Shown here: positions 54,157 through 64,000 of the stretch, piece after piece
How the letters are laid out: every line of letters begins with the position of its first letter
How positions within the stretch are numbered: position 1 is the first letter of the stretch
NCBI GenBank assembly: GCA_037042185.1
Contig: JAXQJY010000020.1
Coordinates: 248,001 to 312,000, forward strand
Reading direction: 5' to 3'
From: Sordariomycetes sp. S80-01Y
Taxonomy: Eukaryota > Ascomycota > Sordariomycetes
Length of the DNA stretch: 64,000 nt
Position numbers and translations under genes: made by a program
The notes under the pieces: generated by a model
Databases searched by the model: none
Told to the model about the DNA's origin: nothing
What the model saw: only the letters and a program-made list of their open reading frames with translations

Positions 54157-55541
54157 ATGTCGTCATCTACTTTTCAGTATGAGCTTATTGAGCTTGTAGA
54201 GGACCTCGAAAAATACCAGCCGGGCGGTTATCATCCTGTTTGCATAGACGATCGACTACACAACCGCTACCGCGTTGTGCACAAACTCGGCCATGGCACC
54301 TTCTCAACTGTTTGGCTGGCACACGATCAGCAAACGCAACAGTACGTCGCCGTCAAAGTCGGCATTGCCGATGCGCCATCCACGGAGATCGACACGTTGA
54401 AGTACCTGACCGAAGTGATCAATGCCTCTAGCCAGCCTTCAACTGGGGCTGCGATGATACCTGTGGTCAAAGATTGTTTCACGATTAGCGGTCCTAACGG
54501 CAATCACCCATGTCTTGTGACGAGTCCAGCACGATGTAGCCTTTCGGACTCAAAGCAGGAGGGGGGGAGGGGACTGTTCCCGCTGGACGTTTCTCGCTCA
54601 CTCGCAGCGCAGCTTATCCTAGCTGTGTGCTTTGTTCATTCTCAAGGATATTGCCATGGAGGTATGTCTCTAAACCTCGACACTATATCTCCATTACCTG
54701 TCTAGGCACCCTTACAAATAGCGTTGAAATCTACAGCCTTAGGCATCAGCTAACTTGTCACATAGATCTCCATCTTGGTAACTTACTCCTTCAACTACCT
54801 TCGTCCATGAACGACCTCACCGTAGATGAGCTGTACAGTAAAGTCGCAGCCCCGATGCCACAACCAGTCATCCGCATCGATGGTCGACCTTACTCTGTTA
54901 AGCCTGGCGTTCCATCCCACGTCAACTTGCCTGTATGGCTTGGCGAGGAAGACGGAGATATCACTTCGAATGAAGCAAAACTACTCCTAAGCGATTTCGG
55001 TACTGCTTTCCGTCCAAGTGACAACAATACATTCAAATCGCAGACCCCTTTGGTAATTCGACCTCCAGAAGTGCTTTCGGAGCCTGGGACGCCTTTGGCC
55101 TTTGGTTCAGACATATGGAGTCTCGGCTGTGTCATATTTGAGCTGTTTGCCCACACCTCTCTTTTCGACGGGTTCATGACCCCGCAGGACGGCATCACGG
55201 CGCAGCAAGTGCTCCTACTGGGGCCGATGCCAGATGAATGGTGGCATCGGTGGCAAAGTAGCGGGGGCTCTCTTGATGCAGAACATACATTGAACGACCC
55301 GGAGAGTTTTGGATCATGGGAAAAGAGGTTCGAGGATTCGGTGCAAGATGCGAGACGGAGCTATGGCTACCCTGTTGTCAGTGAACGGGAGAAGAATGAG
55401 CTCCTTCAGCTGCTGCGGCGTATGCTTACTTGGAAACCTACGGATCGACCAAGCGCTGAGCAGGTCTTGCATATGGACTGGGTTAGGAACTGGGCGTTGC
55501 CAGCGTTTGAAGCTGGACGCAAGAACACAGACCAACAGTGA
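54157..55541 (+). CDS. SRPK-like serine/threonine protein kinase
   Basis: Exons 54157-54661 and 54766-55541 give 426 residues. The N-terminal LEKYQPGGYHPVCIDDRLHN leads into the kinase domain, a typical SRPK start. The glycine loop is KLGHGTFSTVWLA and the ATP lysine is in YVAVKVG. The catalytic loop HGDLHLGNLLL is formed exactly across the intron, SDFGTAF is the DFG motif, and RPPEVL replaces APE. Spacer and activation segment are short, as in fungal single-domain SRPKs of accessory regions. All key residues are present, so activity is likely. SR-protein-type substrates are known for the family; the target here is unknown. An in-frame ATG at 54034 adds a 41-residue Arg/Pro-rich, mitochondria-like extension. 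Confidence 0.88.
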
Positions 55542-56050
55542 CCGGTGAAACGCTTGGTTTTCGCAGGGAGTTCATGACACAAGACATAACTGCCCACCAA
55601 CATCTCGTCTTCTGAAGAAAACATTCCATTGCTAAACGCATCCAGTACCTGGACTGATCTAGGCCTGGCCCAACCGTTGCTGGAGGTGGCGATCAACCAG
55701 TGGGGCCCACAGGCCGGTCCGAACCGTGACCCGCTTCAATTGCTTGTTTCTGTAACTACCCTGAGCTTGATCTGAGAACAGAGTGTCCTGTCGTGGCGCA
55801 CCGGTCGATAGACTGCTTCTTCTAATATTCAACTTTGTTGCAACTACGGTGATGGGCAGTCCGTTCATAAGATACTATTATCCTTGCTCTGTTAACCTAC
55901 GGGAACAATGGCTGGCGCAGCACCGAGGGGGTTGTCCGAGAGCATTGGCCTCGTGTTATTGGCCGGCTTAGCTGATTTCAATCATTGCTGGAGCCTCACA
56001 CCTCTCCCCGCTCGACATAACCTATTTGCCGGTCACTGGGTTATAACACC
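55542..56050. other. Intergenic
   Basis: 500 bp between kinase and deaminase genes; no feature recognised. Confidence 0.4.
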
Positions 56051-57779
56051 ATGGCTGAAACATCGAATATTTGGACACCCGCCCTAGATCGGGAATTTCA
56101 TCGCCGCGTTCTAGAGTTAAGCAAGCTAACAGAGACCCCCGCCGCGGCCCAGTACTACCGCGACCGCGCGGTGCTAGAGTCGACCGACCATGTCCTGTCC
56201 TTCCGGGATGAGCTCCAAATCGCCGATGACATTGCATTCATTTCTCATAGCGAGGAAGGCGCCCATCATGTGTCAGCTGTGACACTCCAAGAGCACCCCG
56301 GCTGCCTCATAGTACTTCTCGCCAGCAATTTAACACCGTCAAAGGCAACTATACAAGGCCTCGGAGAAATTGTGACAATAATTCGCCAATATGCAGTACA
56401 AAGTAAGCACCCGACGAAAGGGTGGATCGTTCAGTGCTAATACAATTGCAGGAAAAGAACGCCGATTATACTGCCGCAAACTTCTCGATAGTGTGCTCCG
56501 ACTTAGCAGGAATCGGATCCTGGCTCGAATCCGGCCACCATGGGTACGGCGGCCCTTTCATATCAAGAAAAACACACCGTTTTTGGGCGACCAGTTGCTC
56601 AGGTTTATGGACCAACTGGAGCGCGACCTGGGAACAGCCAGGCATCTGAACCCGCTTTTTGAAAAAGCCAGGGAGCTTGCTCAGTCCTTAGAACCTCTGC
56701 GAATCGAGGTCGATGAGACCAAGAGGAGCCCGATCATATGTGATATCGTCCATAAATGTGCAGCGATGGCTTCTCTGGGTGAAACTCGATCAGTGGAGGA
56801 ATTCCTCAGACATCTCAAGCTTCCAGTCGGAGTACACGAGGCGCCGGAGATTCGTCAGGTCGATAAACTTGCACGGTATTTCTTTCTCTGCAAAGACTTA
56901 CTTCGGGTCGCTAGAAAGTCAGAATACACGGCTTTATTTAAGCACATTCGTATCACTCATTTGGACGCCTTTCCAGGAATCTTTCGACAGGGCCTTAGGC
57001 AGAGATGTTTCGTCCACGCCGAGATACAACAAGTCCTCCACTACGAACGGCGACCACATCTACCACCGCCGCGGGCTATTGGGTGTAGCAAATCTGCTTG
57101 CTATCTATGCGATCTGTTTATCTCTAGACAGAACCGTTATTGCGTCTCCCATTCGCATCGACGCCTCTACCCGAAGTGGACTATCCCGAACATTAGCGGG
57201 ATGACGGAACTCCAGGCCTCTAAAATAAGACTTGTTGTACAAGGGATGGCACAGGACTTAAAACAGGCGATAATGGAGAACACAGTAGCGCCATGCTTGA
57301 TGCCCTTCCCTCTCGAGAGTCGAGCATTTTTACCCTTATCCAGCGGCTCCACGATGAGCGAAGAAACTGTGGCAGGGCTCTCTGTTCGCAGCTCACGAAA
57401 TACCCTCAAAGCAGCCCCATCAGCCCTGTCACTCCTGCGACTACCATCTGTCGTCCAGATCACGAAGGCCGACATGCCGTTTCACTGCCGCTTGCCTACC
57501 AGCCAACGTCCTTTCATCATAAAGCTTGACATGCTATCACTTTATTTCGAGTTCGCGAACACTTCAGCCGTGCAGCTATCCATTGCTCGGGCGCCAAAGC
57601 CCTCGGCAACAAAGCCCTCAACCCCAAGTCTAAGGGTTATCGACGTATTCAAAATCCCCACCGACAGCGGCCTGGAGCTAACACACTCTGAGGACCCATC
57701 GCGGCTGAGCTTTCGACTGCAGCGAAGCCTCAGCTTATCCATTGACATCGACTTGGTTTGGGGAAACGGGAGTAGATGA
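56051..57779 (+). CDS. Predicted OTT_1508-type nucleic-acid deaminase
   Basis: Exons 56051-56402 and 56452-57779 encode 559 residues. The zinc-deaminase signature lies at about two thirds: FVHAEIQQVLHYERR supplies His and the catalytic Glu, and IGCSKSACYLCDLFI supplies the Cys-x2-Cys pair. It is followed by the family block SHRRLYPKWTIP. This matches fungal proteins with the OTT_1508-like deaminase domain, a branch of the cytidine-deaminase fold predicted from comparative work to act on nucleic acids and linked to conflict systems. The N-terminal 300 residues are a fungal helper region without known motif; the C-terminal part is beta-rich and uncharacterised. Frame and motifs look intact. It is convergent with the BTB gene, 37 bp away. 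Confidence 0.8.
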
Positions 57780-57816
57780 ACGCTTCGGGCCTCCTGTTCC
57801 AGATCTACTATGGCAA

Positions 57817-58637
57817 TTATCGGAACCTCATCATAAGCTCAAAACACAAATCAAGCTCCCTGACCACGGTCTGCACCCGCTCGCTGTCCAGGATCCTAGG
57901 ATGTCGGGTGAACACATCGGCTACAGCATCTCGCAACCCTCGATCTTGATCCAAGGTAGAACTATAAGCCTCCTCGGCGGCGCGAACGAAATCGTCACTA
58001 TACCAGTGGAACTCGGCCTCCTGTTTGAATTTCTCTAGAGACAGGAGTTTGAGGCCTTCTATGCCGTACTTCTCTCCAAGAGCATAAGCCCTTGCGTGAA
58101 TGACTAAGTTGAAACTTTTGTGCATGTTATTGAGGGGAAGCAAAGTCTTCGAGCTTTTCTTTTTCTTTGCCTCTTTTTTGGACAACACGCCTGTGGTAAT
58201 GTCGGCATCTATACCGAATGTGAGCTCCGCGTCTTGCGACTTCTGGAGAAAGCCGTACTTGATGTCCGGTTGATGTGGGTAGTCGAGGTGGTAGAGGTAG
58301 TGCGCCATCAGCTTTACAGCTTGAGGATCATCGTCTGGAAGCGTAATAGTGTCGGTGATCCCCTCCTTGAACATTATCAGCTTATGTTTGCCGGGTGGTT
58401 ATAGTAAAAACGGTGTAGTAACCTTGAAAAAGTCATTGCAGGCTTTCTGGAAGAACAGCGATCTCCCGCACACAAGGACTTTGTGAACTTTATATGTGTA
58501 ACTGCCGGAAATGATGGTCAAGTCCGAGTAGGTTCCTTGTGAATGCGCGCTGTGCTGGTGAGAAAGGCCCATTAATCGTGGGAGTTGACATACTCGCTAA
58601 GTGAGGCCATAAGCTCATCATGTGGTTCGATGCCCAT
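57817..58637 (-). CDS. BTB/POZ-domain protein
   Basis: Exons 58637-58594, 58549-58423 and 58365-57817 give 239 residues. The BTB core reads YSDLTIISGSYTYKVHKVLV, then CGRSLFFQKACN and DDDPQAVKLMAHYLYHLDY. An acidic/lysine-rich insert and a C-terminal helical part (NLVIHARAYALGEKYGIEGL) follow, as usual in fungal BTB proteins. These dimerise and often act as cullin-3 adaptors or unknown scaffolds. Small first exon and both introns give in-frame joins. Confidence 0.88.
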
Positions 58638-59469
58638 CGTATAAGGCTTGACCGCGAAGTGAAGAGTGATCTGCTTGCTATCTTTATACTGCGGGGTGGG
58701 ATTGAGGGGCTTGGGGGTGGCCCTGAATAGTGTGTACCACATGTGGCTGACGTCTGGTGGTTAGCCACAAGAGGGAGCTAGCTCAAAGATGTTAAGCATG
58801 GACTGGCCCAAGTTGCACATCGGAGCCCAGGCTGGGGCCAGGTGTTCCATTGCAGCACAACCCCAGCTCCCCATACTACAAGCTGCGAATCACTAGCTTC
58901 AACGTAAGCATCTATCTTACCCAAGGCAATGTCTGTGCCAGTCATTTTCTGGTTACCTTAAGGACATCGGCATAGCCACTGGCCAGCACCAGCTTTCGAC
59001 CTGCGCGTTACCGAAGCCTGAACGGAAGGTTCGAGAACCAGAGGAAAGAGACTTAAACAGCGGAAGTAAGTGATCCATAGCGGGCATCGAATCTCGCCGC
59101 CTCGCTTCTGTGACGCGGCGCGTACCTCTTTCACCTATACACTTCCATCACAAAGCAACGGTCTCTGAGACTTTTCTGCCGCCTGCCATCAACACCCTGC
59201 GAGGTTGCTTCCACGGATGAGTCTAACACGAAGGTGAAAATGCCTCAGCTGATGGAAAGGAAGCGTCTGTTGGCCCCCTCTATGGTAGGAAATGCGACGC
59301 TGTTGGTTCTCCAATGTGATTTCCAGCGTGTCGGTGCCGAATCAGAACTCGACCATCCACACCCAGTATGATCGCCATCCACCGTGGATCCAAGCCAGCT
59401 CCTTCTATAAGAGCCCGTCACTCAACTCTCTGAGGATTTGTCAACATTGATTGATTTCTTCGGCTAGTC
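58638..59469. other. Intergenic
   Basis: 830 bp; no gene recognised. Upstream regions of the divergent BTB and Cys-rich genes lie here. Confidence 0.4.
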
Positions 59470-59874
59470 ATGTGTTTCTACAACCAAATCGTGTGGACCT
59501 GCGGGTTCTGGAAGTGGTCAGCGTTCCAATATCAATGCCACAAGGAATACCGCATAGGTGAAACATGTGGTCTTAAATTGGTTTGCGACGTTGACTACAA
59601 GGATCGGCCATGCAAGATATGCCAAGATCTTGCAAAAAAGCAACGAAGGGCGGCAAAGATGCAGGTTGATATTGCGAGATGGCTATACGAGGGCAATCGA
59701 CCTGCAACCGTTCATGTGACCGAAGGAGAGCTTTCGAAGGTTCGAAAAGAAATCATGAGCCTCAACAAGATTCACGATCGAACTCGAACTCGAACCCTCC
59801 CTCCGATCCGCGATCTCCAAAGTCCAGTCGGTGCACCATGGTTCGAGCTTGCTTTTGGCAACACAGTATGTTGA
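59470..59874 (+). CDS. Small cysteine-rich protein of unknown function
   Basis: 134 codons. The N-terminal half holds regularly spaced cysteines (MCFYNQIVWTCGFWKW, YQCHKEYRIGETCG, RPCKICQDL), which could bind zinc. A basic helix (KKQRRAAKMQVDIARWL) and a Ser/Arg-rich tail follow. The family occurs in many ascomycetes and is of unknown role. No signal peptide is apparent, so it is probably intracellular. A 95-bp piece of it is duplicated at 43304-43399. Confidence 0.75.
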   Translation: MCFYNQIVWTCGFWKWSAFQYQCHKEYRIGETCGLKLVCDVDYKDRPCKICQDLAKKQRRAAKMQVDIARWLYEGNRPATVHVTEGELSKVRKEIMSLNKIHDRTRTRTLPPIRDLQSPVGAPWFELAFGNTVC

Positions 59875-60399
59875 GCTTCAAGGAGGGCGAGGAAACAACA
59901 TTTTTGCTGATTAGCTTAGGTCAGAAGTCGGCCGGGGGAACCAACCGGACGAATCAGACTTTGCATTAGACCCAATCCGTGCGGGGTCTAGGGAGAGGCA
60001 GCGATTGGATAAATTTACACTTCGGAAACAGGCCGAACAAGCGCCGGAACCCAGAGGAGGATGTCACAACCGCTGTCTCCACCCCGGCCAACCGGGTGAA
60101 CCGGATGAGCTTCCACCCGCGATGCTCCAAGACGCCTGCCACAGACAGGGTGGGATCAATGGATGGTACTGTCAAGAATGCTTGGCCGTTATGTATGTAC
60201 TGTGCTTTCTACCACAAATTGAATTCAACACCTCGATGTATTACCTATTAATATGCTATCAAATTGGGCTTTCTAACCAGACACCATTCTCCTGTTATGC
60301 CGCGGGCGGGTCAAGAGCAGCGGCTCATTCTGAAGGTCTATCATAGGTTGGATGGAGTTGTATCCTCGACATCGCAACAGGACCCATCCATATAGCGCG
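59875..60399. other. Intergenic (convergent 3' ends)
   Basis: About 500 bp between the Cys-rich gene and the methyltransferase stop. A 113-codon plus-strand frame (60005-60346) shows no domain. Confidence 0.4.
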
Positions 60400-61383
60400 C
60401 TACGCCGGCTTCTGCCCAGTAACGACAACAAACTCGAACATAGGGTGGACTGTTCGATCGCGAGTAGCTGTGCGAACACTTGCGTTAAAGACCTCTACCT
60501 CCTCTCTTGACCAACCTAGAACATCTGTGAACAGGACGGCGGTGAAGCCAGAGACGCCTTCCTGAAAATTGATGCTCATCAACGTTCCAACCTCTTTCAG
60601 TCGCTCGTCCTTTGGCCAGCTCCCGATGGGTAGTCGAAATCGCTGCTCATTGATGCGTTGGAACCCTGCCTCGTTGGCCCATTTGGTGAAACTTTGCGCT
60701 GGGTCCATTGTCCGACCCAACTTGTCGCACGCCTTAGAAAGGTAGTCCATCATCTGGACCATGGGGTTGCCGGCCGCAAGCGAGTCGTCCTCGGAGAACA
60801 GTGTATTGGCGGATTCCTGGAACTCAACCCATCCACCAGGCTTCAAGTTGGCATAAATCTGGCTGGTAAGGCGCGGCCAGTCCTTGATTGAGCCGGCCAT
60901 GTACCGACAGTGAATGAAGTCATATTGGACTGGTTCAGCCCAGTCAGCCTCGATATCGTCGACGTAGAATTTGACATTTGGCGGGGCCCATTCGGGTTGG
61001 ATAGGGCTAAGATCGTTGCCGACGACCTCTGCGCTGGGAAACGAATCCGCCATCTCTACCGCCCAGGTTCCCGTACCAGTGCCGAGATCAAGTATTCTCA
61101 GACCCTCAGGGCGGGTGGGGGCAAGAAATAAGCGGTCTTCAAGAAGACGAAAGAACACATGATGAATCATGTCAAGCCGGTCTTGCTCAGTGTCGTCGTT
61201 GGGAAAGCTATACTTTCCAGACACGTACCCGTGGTAGCGTCGCCCATGTCGCCAGTCGTACTTGACGGCGATGCTGGCAAGCGATGTGCTATTGCTTGTC
61301 TCGTTGTCCAACTCACCCAGCCCAGAGTCAGTGTCGTCAACCTCTATAACTGCTGGGACAGTGAGCGATGTTTCTGGAACCAT
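60400..61383 (-). CDS. LaeA-like SAM-dependent methyltransferase
   Basis: Intron-less, 327 residues. The SAM-binding motif I is RILDLGTGTGTWAVEMAD, followed by VVGNDLSPIQPEWAPPNVKF, the segment typical of LaeA-like enzymes, then YDFIHCRYM and LKPGGWVEFQE. Upstream, KYDWRHGRRYHGY with the Y-x-x-END-like start is also family-typical. LaeA itself is a nuclear regulator of secondary metabolism; most paralogs are cluster-linked or uncharacterised methyltransferases. Frame and motifs are intact. Its distance (40 kb) from the iron-enzyme cluster argues against a direct operon-like link. Confidence 0.9.
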   Translation of the reverse strand: MVPETSLTVPAVIEVDDTDSGLGELDNETSNSTSLASIAVKYDWRHGRRYHGYVSGKYSFPNDDTEQDRLDMIHHVFFRLLEDRLFLAPTRPEGLRILDLGTGTGTWAVEMADSFPSAEVVGNDLSPIQPEWAPPNVKFYVDDIEADWAEPVQYDFIHCRYMAGSIKDWPRLTSQIYANLKPGGWVEFQESANTLFSEDDSLAAGNPMVQMMDYLSKACDKLGRTMDPAQSFTKWANEAGFQRINEQRFRLPIGSWPKDERLKEVGTLMSINFQEGVSGFTAVLFTDVLGWSREEVEVFNASVRTATRDRTVHPMFEFVVVTGQKPA

Positions 61384-61975
61384 TTCTGCCGACGGAGACT
61401 GATGGTGCGTTGCAGGTCGAATAGGTAGCGCTGGGCAAGAGGTAAAGAGGGACTACCGGAGCCGGAGTTGATCCGGTGCTTGCCAGTGCTTGTCGCCTCT
61501 CCTACTTCATGGCGCTTGCTAAGTCTATTGCAGCTGCTTCATTTTTTGAATACCATCCAGCAGCATCGCATCATCACTTCAAGCTGCGTAGATTTTACTG
61601 TATCATACAAGCTCCGATCATGCACCATTTTTCCGTCGGCATTTCGGCTTCGTCTGAATAGCCAAACTGACGTCTGCCATCGGGGCGACATGTCCTCCCC
61701 GATGTCCTTAACTTCTGAGTTTGGAGGGGCTTCCCAACGGCACCGTACATACCATGCTGGACTTCAGCTATTCTGCCTCGAACGATAAAATGCCCTGAGA
61801 GCAGTTCTATATTCACAGGACCTGAGTTCGACATTACTTGTGTCAGGAACGTTTGCCGGACGTATCAAGTTTGGATCTAACCTGCGAATATTGACCCAAA
61901 AGCCCCAGCATGTGGATCGAGAGCCATTGACGTTCGCGCTTGGACGTTGTCACAAATCCTTCACAGCACTAACTT
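61384..61975. other. Intergenic
   Basis: 590 bp upstream of the methyltransferase and downstream of the DUF7924-type gene. Nothing recognised. Confidence 0.4.
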
Positions 61976-63573
61976 CTAACCCTTCTTCTTCCTTGGTCTT
62001 TTTGCAGCAACCGGCTCCGTACACGAAGTATCTGGAGTGGACCCTTGCGCATCGGCGATGCTGGACTGAAGATCCGGTTCCCTTGCAGAGTCGTCTGATT
62101 GCGACAGATGGTGGCTTTCTAGCTCTTGGGAGAGTCCAGTCTCTGGAAGCGACGGAACCTCAAAGTCCAAATGAGACGGTAATCCGTCGACAGCGGAGCA
62201 AATCCTCGCGAAGTGTGCTGGCATCCAAATATCATAAATGTTTCTTGTGAGACAGTAGGCCGTCCACTTGTCCTTGCCCTCCATTTCGGTGAAATCGAAG
62301 GTGCGAATTGGATGGCGGTAGAATTTCGTATCCCTACCCTGAACCACCGCGTAATGGCCGTAAATGCGTACCAGTCGGTGGTCATGAGAGATGGAGAAAG
62401 CTAGTATCTGGCGATCAATCTCCTTCTCACGACCGACAAGTCGGAAGAGCTCGACGACTGATCTCACAGCGAGCGTCATGCTATGCGCGTTCTGGCGGTC
62501 CGCAACGTCAAGCGCCGCAGTGCCACACTTGACCTCGCATGTGAGAAATGGGAAGTACATTTGGTATGTCGCCATGAAGAAGGACTGATCACCGGCAATG
62601 AAGTTGCCGATGAAAGGCGAGAGCTTCTCTAGCCGGTCGTCCGAGAATGCTTGGCGCCTAAAGCCCACAGAGTAGTCCGGCTGTGGCCGAGTGCTAGTCA
62701 CAGGGATAGAGTTGCTCTTTCCTTCATTGGTGCTTTCAATCAAACAACCAAGCTCCTTGGCCCCGTAGGTGACCAGAATCTCCGCGGAGGGAACAATCAA
62801 CGGGGTGATGTCCCTCATAAGTCTTGCCTCGTTCCTATCTTCGACTTTCTGGCAGGTTGCTTCGAAAATATCGTCGCGGAACAAGGAGTCTTCGGGCGTT
62901 GGTTGCTGCTCCTCGAGCAGGGCTCGGCAAAGGCACTTGCTTTCATCAGTGATGCCTAATTCAGACTTGTCCATGAAGCTGCCCTTCGTCTCGAGTAACG
63001 TCTTGTATCGTGGGTCGCGGTACGGCGCACTTTTCTCTTCCCTGACAGAGCTGGCGGAGCCAGGCTCAGATCGCTTGCGGCTCCTCAACGAAGACGAAGA
63101 CTTCTTTCTGGCAAGAATGTGCTCCATGAAAGGATCTTGCTTGTACTGGGCTGGCCAGCGTCCTTTTCCTGCCCAATACGCAACGGGGTCGGTCTCGTCA
63201 ATCCCGTCAATGTTTCGCGATCGAGAGGTTGGGTCGGGGCGCGCGCGCTTGGGAGCACGATGATCGAGCTTTCCGGAAGTGTCTTGGCTTTCACGCTGTC
63301 GTTTCCGGCTTGCAGATGCAGTCCGTACCTCTCGAAATAGCTTCGGAGAAGAGATGGGGGGTATCGTCCGTGCAAGTTCGGATCGCTTTAGGGACCGTTG
63401 AGCTGCCGTTTGGCGTTCTGGCTTGCGCACCCTGCCGCTCTGGACTTGATCCCCTATTACCGGTTAGTGCAGTCGCCTGTGGGAAAGAATGCAGTAGTTT
63501 TACCTCGAAGATTGAGGGCTGGAGGCCGGTGCTTATTTAGGTAGGCGCGAGTCTGTGCGCGAGTGAGTGCCAT
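61976..63573 (-). CDS. DUF7924-type protein, predicted PD-(D/E)XK-like fold
   Basis: Exons 63573-63504 and 63453-61976 encode 515 residues. A basic N-terminal half (KRARPDPTSRSRN, RKKSSSSLRSRKR) leads to a C-terminal domain with PDYSVGFRRQAF, then FPFLTCEVKCG, then the family block RQNAHSMTLAVRSVVELFR and HDHRLVRIYGHYAVV. Asp, then Glu-x-Lys in strand FLTCEVKCG fits a restriction-endonuclease-like core; that assignment is my inference. The family is abundant and variable in ascomycetes and of unknown function. The lysine-rich tail (AAKRPRKKKG) suggests nuclear import. The first exon was chosen because it supplies an ATG and a clean GTAAAA...TAATAG intron. Confidence 0.78.
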
Positions 63574-64000
63574 GGTGGTATGAATAAGAGGAGATGGTTC
63601 GATGGGTGCTTTCGTCGCGTATCCCAAAGACCATCAGATGGTGGAGAGGTGGTGGGGTAGAGGTTCAAGTTTGGGCCTCGCGGTAGAGAGACGCGTCAGG
63701 ATGCGACGGCGCTAAAATTTGATTGGTTTGGGAGGGTCACACACCTCGACAGTCCTGCTGCAACGCTGCTGAGCGGCGATTGCACGGGCGTGGAACTACC
63801 ACTTTCCATTCTAACCGCCCTTCCTAGCGGTAACTGCGCCTGCATGTGACAACCCCATGCCGTCTGTTAAATAGCATGAGCGCTTCTGAAACCAGGTGCC
63901 GCACTGTAGGAATGCAGAAACGGAAAGAATACCACAGGACCTGCTCTGACCAAACCTTGTTGAGCTATCTGAGAATATATTTTCGTCCAAGTCCGCCCGG
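63574..64000. other. Upstream region to window edge
   Basis: The last 427 bp hold the DUF7924-type gene's promoter side. No further gene start recognised. Confidence 0.4.

Noticed and set aside
59030-59130. Possible tRNA T-loop (ATTCGAT on the minus strand)
   Set aside because: The flanking bases do not form a five-pair T stem or an acceptor stem.

Overview
The window is nuclear DNA from a filamentous ascomycete (Pezizomycotina); the genus cannot be told from sequence alone. The evidence is many 42-70 bp GT-AG introns, a CYP52-like P450, Zn2Cys6 regulators, a LaeA-like methyltransferase, fungal NLRs (SesB-like lipase, NACHT/NB-ARC, TPR/ankyrin), a HET-S-type HeLo gene, and CpA-to-TpA decay that looks like repeat-induced point mutation (RIP). 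It reads as an accessory region rather than a housekeeping block.

Layout. 0-6.5 kb: a partial NLR with a SesB-like lipase domain (minus), a complete P450 (plus) and a stand-alone SesB-like lipase (plus). 6.5-9.6 kb: fragments of metabolic genes (regulator, short-chain reductase, laccase, MFS transporter). 10-20.3 kb: intact enzymes, namely a TauD-type dioxygenase, an AMP-forming acyl-CoA synthetase, an isopenicillin-N-synthase-like dioxygenase and a membrane-anchored heme-oxygenase-like diiron protein. Three of the four are predicted non-heme iron enzymes, so this may be a small metabolic cluster next to its decayed neighbours. 20.6-22.4 kb: a secreted glycosidase-like gene with two nonsense codons. 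22.4-34 kb: gene-poor DNA with three truncated 5S rRNA-derived elements, a large SesB-NACHT-ankyrin-ZZ NLR, an F-box gene and a small membrane protein. 34.5-37.5 kb: MOSC-like, HeLo-like and Zn2Cys6 gene remnants. 38.5-43 kb: a gene with two GIY-YIG-like modules and a four-helix membrane protein.

44.3-49.5 kb holds the most striking system: a divergent pair of an NB-ARC/TPR/ZZ NLR and a 290-residue HeLo-domain protein. The NLR has near its N terminus, and the HeLo protein has twice at its C terminus, the same short amyloid-type motif. This is the architecture of NWD2/HET-S prion signalling, with a motif sequence of its own.

50-64 kb: a gag-like retroelement fossil, an NLR-repeat relic, an SRPK-like kinase, a predicted OTT_1508-type deaminase, a BTB protein, a small Cys-rich protein (a fragment of it is duplicated at 43.3 kb), a LaeA-like methyltransferase and a DUF7924-type predicted nuclease-fold protein. 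Overall the region combines self/non-self recognition genes, nucleic-acid-active predicted enzymes and a partly decayed metabolic cluster.
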